Origin: an uncultured Collinsella sp.
GTDB lineage: Bacteria; Actinomycetota; Coriobacteriia; Coriobacteriales; Coriobacteriaceae
DNA: 10,773 nt
Reading direction: 5' to 3'
Assembly (NCBI GenBank): GCA_900545075.1
Contig: UQXT01000070.1
Coordinates: 1 to 10,773, forward strand
In this document: piece by piece, positions 6,783 to 10,773 of the stretch
Position numbering within the stretch: position 1 is the stretch's first letter
Layout of the letters: the number at the start of each line of letters is the position of its first letter
The notes under the pieces: model-generated
Database searches by the model: none
Told to the model about the DNA's origin: nothing
Seen by the model: only the letters and a program-made list of their open reading frames with translations
Position numbers and translations under genes: made by a program

Positions 6783-6787
6783 GGATA

Positions 6788-6793
6788 TCACCT
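6788..6793 (-). promoter_or_regulatory. Ribosome binding site fixing the fabZ start
   Basis: Minus-strand AGGTGA with a 5-nt spacer (TATCC) before ATG 6782. It overlaps the end of the accB stop codon, so accB termination and fabZ initiation are adjacent. It argues against the GTG at 6791 as start. Confidence 0.65.
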
Positions 6794-7268
6794 ATCCGAT
6801 CCTCATGAGGCAGCTGCCAAACTCCACGAGGTCGCCGTCGGCCACGCAGATCTCGAGCACCTCGCCATCCGCCTCTGCCGTCACCTCGTTGAGAACCTTC
6901 ATGGCCTCGATGATGCAGAGGGTCTCGCCGGCCTTGACCTTGGAGCCCACGTGCACAAACGGTTCGTCGCCCGGCGCCGGGGCAGCATAGAAAACGCCGA
7001 CCATGGGAGCGGTCACCTCGGTGCCCTTGGGCTCCGGCGCGGCAACAGGCGCCTGCGCGGCGGGCTCCGGTGCGGCGGCAGGCATGGCGACAGGGGCCAC
7101 CGCCGGAGCAGTCACGGCACCCGGCATAGGCATGGGTACGGCAACCGGCTGCGCGGCGCTCGCGCGCTCGAGTTCGACCGCGGTGCCATCGGGCTCCTCA
7201 ACGCGTACGCGCGTGAGGCCGCGGTCCTCCATCACATCGGCTATCTCAGCAAGTCTTTTGGAATCCAT
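6792..7268 (-). CDS. accB: Biotin carboxyl carrier protein of acetyl-CoA carboxylase
   Basis: A 158-aa carrier that shuttles carboxyl-biotin between AccC and AccDA; the usual length is about 150-160 aa. Three parts are visible: an N-terminal helical/strand segment (1-36) with the typical ...VRVEEPDGTAVELER; a flexible Pro/Ala linker (about 38-80); and the biotinyl domain (about 84-158) with TAPMVGVFYAAPAPG and the biotinylation site IEAMKVLNEV, target lysine K124. The second residue after the lysine region is Val-Leu instead of the classical Met-Met, a tolerated variation. ATG 7268 follows the fabF stop by 3 nt, and its Shine-Dalgarno AGGAG lies inside the last codons of fabF, so translation is probably coupled. 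The biotin ligase is not in the window. Confidence 0.97.
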   Translation of the reverse strand: MDSKRLAEIADVMEDRGLTRVRVEEPDGTAVELERASAAQPVAVPMPMPGAVTAPAVAPVAMPAAAPEPAAQAPVAAPEPKGTEVTAPMVGVFYAAPAPGDEPFVHVGSKVKAGETLCIIEAMKVLNEVTAEADGEVLEICVADGDLVEFGSCLMRIG

Positions 7269-7271
7269 GCT

Positions 7272-8519
7272 CTAGCTCCTTGCATATCTACGCAGCGCGA
7301 TGGCGGCATTGTGTCCGCCAAAGCCCAGATTGGTCGAAAGCGCCCAGGTAAGGTCGGCGCGAACCGCGCGATTGGGCGTGTAGTCAAGATCGCAGGCGGG
7401 ATCGGGCGTGTGGTAGTTAATGGTCGGCGGCACCACACCCTGCTCGAGCGCTATGGCACAGGCCATGACCTCGATGGCACCCGTGGCACCGATCATATGG
7501 CCGGTCATCGACTTGGTCGACGAGACATGTGCGGCGCGCGCCGCGTCCTCGCCGAGCGCTCGTTTGATGCCCGCCGTCTCGGACGAATCGTTGAGTTTGG
7601 TCGAGGTGCCGTGGGCGTTGATGTAGAGGCCCTCGGAAGGCTTAACGTCGCCCTCGGCCACCGCCAGCGATATCGCACGGGCGATACCTGCCGCGTCCGG
7701 GTCGGGACTCGTGATGTGGTAGGCGTCATCGGTGTTGCCGTAGCCCACGACCTCGGCGTAAATGTGCGCACCGCGGGCCCGTGCATGTTCCATGCTCTCG
7801 AGTACCAGCACGCAGGCGCCCTCGCCCATCACAAAGCCGTCGCGGTCTGCATCGAACGGGCGGCAAGCCGTCGCGGGATCGGGGTTGGTGGTCAATGCGC
7901 GGCAGGACGTAAAGCCCGCAACGGCATCGGGGATAATAGCCGCCTCGGCGCCGCCCGCGAGGATCGCGTCGGCATAGCCGTGCTTGATGGCGCGGAACGC
8001 CTCACCCACCGCATGGGCCGAGGTTGCGCACGCGGTCACCACGGGCAGGGTCGGGCCCTTTGCCTTATGGCGAATCGCGATGTTGCCCGAAGCCATGTTG
8101 GGGATCATCATCGCGATCATGTAGGGCGATGCGCGACGAGGCCCGCGATCGGCAATCGTGTGGACGTTGTCGACAAGCGTCTGCATGCCGCCCACGCCCG
8201 AGCCCACGTAGACGCCCAAGCGCTCGCGATCGATGGCGCCTTCGACATCAAAGCCCGCATCGTGCATGGCCTCGTCCGACGCCGCCATCGCAAACTGAAC
8301 ACAGGGGTCGAGATGCTTGGCGTCATGCTTGCCAAAGTACTCGTTGCCGTCAAAACCCTTGACCTCGGCCGCCACCTTGACGGCAAATGCATCGGTATCA
8401 AAGTGCGTGATCGGACCGATGCCGCACGTGCCGGCGCACATGGCCGCCCAGGTGGCAAGCGCGGTGTTGCCGAGCGGCGATACGGCACCGATGCCGGTGA
8501 TTGCAACTCTCTGTTCCAT
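7272..8519 (-). CDS. fabF: 3-oxoacyl-ACP synthase II (beta-ketoacyl-ACP synthase FabF)
   Basis: A 415-aa condensing enzyme of the thiolase fold that adds two carbons from malonyl-ACP to acyl-ACP; E. coli FabF is 412 aa. The Cys-His-His triad is clear: C164 in VTACATSAHAVG, H303 in NAHGTST and H341 in TKSMTGHMIGATG, with K336 beside it. PFDADRDGFVMGEGA (221-235) and the C-terminal NLGFGGHNAA (397-406) are further family blocks. Start ATG 8519 (MEQRVAITG) is chosen because GAGGAGA lies 5 nt upstream. ATG 8522 is too close to that site, and ATG 8537 has no ribosome site and would add six untypical residues. It begins 39 nt after fabG and ends 3 nt before accB. Confidence 0.97.
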   Translation of the reverse strand: MEQRVAITGIGAVSPLGNTALATWAAMCAGTCGIGPITHFDTDAFAVKVAAEVKGFDGNEYFGKHDAKHLDPCVQFAMAASDEAMHDAGFDVEGAIDRERLGVYVGSGVGGMQTLVDNVHTIADRGPRRASPYMIAMMIPNMASGNIAIRHKAKGPTLPVVTACATSAHAVGEAFRAIKHGYADAILAGGAEAAIIPDAVAGFTSCRALTTNPDPATACRPFDADRDGFVMGEGACVLVLESMEHARARGAHIYAEVVGYGNTDDAYHITSPDPDAAGIARAISLAVAEGDVKPSEGLYINAHGTSTKLNDSSETAGIKRALGEDAARAAHVSSTKSMTGHMIGATGAIEVMACAIALEQGVVPPTINYHTPDPACDLDYTPNRAVRADLTWALSTNLGFGGHNAAIALRRYARS

Positions 8520-8524
8520 CATGG

Positions 8525-8531
8525 TCTCCTC
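8525..8531 (-). promoter_or_regulatory. Ribosome binding site fixing the fabF start
   Basis: Minus-strand GAGGAGA, 5 nt before ATG 8519. It decides between three in-frame ATG codons (8537, 8522 and 8519) in favour of the last. Confidence 0.65.
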
Positions 8532-8558
8532 ATCCAAGCCGTTGTGTGGCTCTGGTTT

Positions 8559-9332
8559 CTACATCGCCATTCCGCCGTCGACGCGTATGACTTCGCCCGT
8601 AATGTAAGCAGCCGCATCGCTCGCTAAAAAGCGCACCACACCGGCCACCTCCTCGGGCTGCGCCATACGCTTAAGGGGAATCTGCTCCTCGGTTGCCGCA
8701 CGCACCTTCTCCGAGAGCTTTGCCGTCATATCCGTCTCGACAAACCCGGGGGCGACCGCATTCACTCGTACGCCGCGGGGCGCAAGCTCGCGCGCCACCG
8801 CCTTGGTCAGGCCGATCACGCCCGCCTTGGAGGCAGCGTAGTTGGCCTGCCCGGCATTGCCCATCAGGCCCACAACCGAGCTCATGTTGATGACGCAACC
8901 GCCGCGCTGGCGCATAAAGGTCTTGGTGAGCGCGCGCGTCGTATTGAACGTGCCCTTGAGATTGACATCGAGCACGCGATCGAAGGCATCGTCGCCCATG
9001 CGCATGAGCAGGCCATCGCGGGTGATACCGGCGTTGTTGACGAGCGCCCAAATGGAGCCAAAGTCGTTGAGGACCGTCTCCATACATGCGTTGACGGCAG
9101 CGGAGTCGGCCACGTCACATTGATACGCGCGAGCTGTGGCACCAGCGGCCTCGCAGGCTTCGCACGTCTCGCGCGCCGCATCGACGCTACCGGCATAGAC
9201 GACGGCGATATCAAAGCCGTCCTCCGCCAGGCCAACCGCACAAGCGCGGCCGATACCACGCGAGCCGCCCGTGATCAGTGCCACGCGACGTGAATCGTTG
9301 CGCTCGAGCGCGCCGTTGTTCAAGTTGCCCAT
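8559..9332 (-). CDS. fabG: 3-oxoacyl-ACP reductase FabG
   Basis: A 257-aa short-chain dehydrogenase/reductase that reduces 3-oxoacyl-ACP to 3-hydroxyacyl-ACP. The Rossmann cofactor loop is TGGSRGIG (21-28); NNAG is at 99-102. The catalytic set is N124 (DVNLKG), S152 (NMSSVVG), Y165 and K169 (YAASK). The block SSVVGLMGNAGQANYAASKAG is very close to bacterial FabG and sets it apart from general SDR enzymes. The C-terminus ...YITGEVIRVDGGMAM is also FabG-typical. About 13 extra N-terminal residues precede the usual start (E. coli is 244 aa), but ATG 9332 has AAAGGA well placed and no better internal ATG exists. It starts 30 nt after fabD. FabG normally uses NADPH; an arginine in the cofactor loop fits this. 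Confidence 0.97.
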   Translation of the reverse strand: MGNLNNGALERNDSRRVALITGGSRGIGRACAVGLAEDGFDIAVVYAGSVDAARETCEACEAAGATARAYQCDVADSAAVNACMETVLNDFGSIWALVNNAGITRDGLLMRMGDDAFDRVLDVNLKGTFNTTRALTKTFMRQRGGCVINMSSVVGLMGNAGQANYAASKAGVIGLTKAVARELAPRGVRVNAVAPGFVETDMTAKLSEKVRAATEEQIPLKRMAQPEEVAGVVRFLASDAAAYITGEVIRVDGGMAM

Positions 9333-9362
9333 GTCATTCCTTTCGGGTTACAGCCCTGTGGG

Positions 9363-10289
9363 CTATGCGAGCTCGTCGGCAATAGCTACGACCTGCTCGG
9401 CTGTTTCGCACGAATACACGCGAACGTCGCTCAGCGTACGCTTGACCAGGCCAGACAGCGTTTTGCCGGGGCCAATCTCAATAAACGTGTCGATGCCCTG
9501 ATCCTGCAGCGCATGCAGTGTGTCGACCCAGCGCACGGCATGGCTCACCTGGTTGGCCAAGACATCCGATGCTGCTCGCGGATCCGCCGGATAGGGCGCC
9601 GCCGTCATGTTTGCCATAACAGGAATCAGCAGCGGAGACGGCGTGTGGCCGTCTTGGATATACGTCGCCAGCCCCTCAGTCGCCTCGGCCATATAGGGGC
9701 TATGAAATGCACCCGACACCGCGACTTTCATAGCGCGGCCGCCAGCCTCTTTTACCAGGACGTCGAGGGTCTTCAACGCATCGGGCGCTCCGGCCACAAC
9801 CGTCTGCTGCGAACTGTTGTAGTTGACCGGCCAGCAGTCCTCGCCGGCCCGCGCAGTCAGGTTCTCGACTTGCGCCGCATCGAGTTTGATGACGGCGCGC
9901 ATGCCGCCCGGATGGCGCTCGGCAGCCGCGGCCATCAGCGCCGCGCGCTCGCACACGAGCTCAAAGCCCGCTCGCGTATCGAACGCCCCCGCAAAGGTGA
10001 GCGCGGCGACCTCGCCTAGCGAGAATCCCGCACAGGCGGCAGGTACCACGCCGCGCTCACGCAGGGCGGCAGCCGCTGCTAGGTCGTGAACGAACACGCA
10101 CGGCTGCGTGTTCTCGGTCTGCGAGAGCTCCTCCTTGGAGGCACTCCGGCATTGCTCGCTGGTCCCCGGGCGCACCTCGTCGGCAATGGCGAACACCTCG
10201 GCGGCCGCCGGCGATGTCTCGATCAGATCGACGCCCATCGCGGGGTGTTGGGCACCCTGGCCGGCAAACAGAAACGCTACGCTACCCAT
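9363..10289 (-). CDS. fabD: Malonyl-CoA:ACP transacylase FabD
   Basis: A 308-aa acyltransferase that moves malonyl from CoA to ACP, supplying FabF with extender units; E. coli FabD is 309 aa. Visible residues: FAGQGAQ (8-14) with Q11 in the oxyanion region, nucleophile S90 in AGFSLGE, R115 (CERAALM) for the malonyl carboxylate, H196 in SGAFHSPYM and Q247 before VSHAVRW. The nucleophile elbow reads GFSLGE rather than the common GHSLGE, so a phenylalanine replaces the usual histidine; the catalytic Ser/His pair is intact. ATG 10289 was preferred: AAGGG lies 9 nt upstream, whereas GTG 10295 would be only 3 nt from it. It overlaps the fabK end by 13 nt, which suggests coupled translation. Confidence 0.96.
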   Translation of the reverse strand: MGSVAFLFAGQGAQHPAMGVDLIETSPAAAEVFAIADEVRPGTSEQCRSASKEELSQTENTQPCVFVHDLAAAAALRERGVVPAACAGFSLGEVAALTFAGAFDTRAGFELVCERAALMAAAAERHPGGMRAVIKLDAAQVENLTARAGEDCWPVNYNSSQQTVVAGAPDALKTLDVLVKEAGGRAMKVAVSGAFHSPYMAEATEGLATYIQDGHTPSPLLIPVMANMTAAPYPADPRAASDVLANQVSHAVRWVDTLHALQDQGIDTFIEIGPGKTLSGLVKRTLSDVRVYSCETAEQVVAIADELA

Positions 10290-10773
10290 GCGCACGCACC
10301 CTTCAGGACGCGCTCGGCGCCATCGACCAGATCGTCAACGATTTCACGTGCGCTCTGGCGCTCGCTAACCATGCCGGCAATCTGTCCACACAAATACGAA
10401 CCCTCTTCGTAATTACCGTCCTTGGCGGCCTTGCGAAGGGCGCCCGTGCCCATGGCGCCGAGCTCCTCGACACTTACGCCCGCCGCCTCGCTCTTGGCGT
10501 AGGCGTTGGTAAAGGGGCTCTTGAGGGCGCGCACCGGATGTCCCGTCGAGCGACCAGTCGCACGCGTCGAAGTGTCGTTGGCCTTCAGGACCATCTCTTT
10601 GTACTGCTCCGAGACGGTGCACTCGTCTGCGACCAGAAAGCGCGTACCCACTTGCACGCCTTCGGCGCCCAGCATAAAGGCGGCCGCCACGCCGCGGCCG
10701 TCGGCAATACCGCCGGCGGCCACGACGGGAATGTCGACCGCATCGACGACCTGCGGCACCAGTGCCATCGTCG
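10277..10773 (-). CDS. fabK: Enoyl-ACP reductase II FabK (5' end outside window)
   Basis: The C-terminal 165 residues of a flavin-dependent enoyl-ACP reductase, which does the last step of each elongation cycle; full FabK proteins are about 310-320 aa, so roughly half is present. The frame runs open to the window edge. LVPQVVDAVDIPVVAAGGIADGRG and then AFMLGAEGVQVGTRFL form the FMN-phosphate-binding barrel end typical of the FabK/2-nitropropane-dioxygenase-like family. The later GNYEEGSYLCGQIAGMV is the known C-terminal block of FabK. Its position directly before fabD supports FabK over the related nitronate monooxygenases. FabK is unrelated to FabI and is known to be insensitive to triclosan. 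Confidence 0.92.
   Translation of the reverse strand, partial: TMALVPQVVDAVDIPVVAAGGIADGRGVAAAFMLGAEGVQVGTRFLVADECTVSEQYKEMVLKANDTSTRATGRSTGHPVRALKSPFTNAYAKSEAAGVSVEELGAMGTGALRKAAKDGNYEEGSYLCGQIAGMVSERQSAREIVDDLVDGAERVLKGACAWVA

Noticed and set aside
6270..8627. A 785-codon open frame on the plus strand, antisense to accC, fabZ, accB and fabF.
   Set aside because: The translation is rich in His, Arg, Gly and Ala with no recognisable domain. It lies across four well-supported genes and is the expected by-product of GC-biased codons read from the opposite strand.

Overview
This 10.8-kb window carries eleven genes, all on the minus strand. It reads as a type II fatty-acid synthesis (FASII) and acetyl-CoA carboxylase operon, followed by an orphan sugar-PTS membrane subunit and then a separate metal-efflux/phosphatase gene pair. 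The DNA is GC-rich, with strong G/C preference at codon third positions. The FASII gene order (fabK-fabD-fabG-fabF-accB-fabZ-accC-accD-accA) is the one known from streptococci and clostridia, which use FabK as enoyl reductase. High GC combined with this Firmicutes-like cluster and a fused AccD-AccA suggests a gut-type Coriobacteriia (Collinsella-like) genome. That assignment is an inference from style and is not proven by any marker gene here.

Layout, read in the direction of transcription from right to left: (1) 10773-3295 holds fabK (its 5' part lies outside the window), fabD, fabG, fabF, accB, fabZ, accC and an accD-accA fusion. Gaps are between 39 nt and small overlaps (13 nt for fabK/fabD, 14 nt for accC/accDA), so this is one tightly coupled transcription unit. 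(2) 3254-2040 is a 404-aa EIIC-like PTS permease without EIIA or EIIB, starting 40 nt after accDA. It is bracketed by two related inverted repeats (3270-3300 and 2009-2031). (3) A GC-rich hairpin with a short T-tract at about 1966-2000 ends the unit. (4) 1889-69 holds a cation diffusion facilitator with a manganese-type metal site and a histidine-phosphatase-family protein, 39 nt apart.

How the genes work together: AccB carries biotin, AccC carboxylates it, and AccDA transfers the carboxyl group to acetyl-CoA to give malonyl-CoA. FabD moves the malonyl group to acyl carrier protein, FabF condenses it with the growing chain, FabG reduces the ketone, FabZ dehydrates and FabK reduces the enoyl bond. 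fabH and acpP are not in the window and would be expected just upstream of fabK (beyond 10773). No intergenic stretch exceeds 150 nt. No tRNA, rRNA, CRISPR array or insertion sequence was seen.

I did not find a clearly new biological system. The points most worth a second look are the single-chain AccD-AccA carboxyltransferase, the orphan EIIC sitting in a lipid operon between related palindromes, the Mn-type CDF with an extended C-terminus, and substitutions in normally conserved FabD and AccC motifs.
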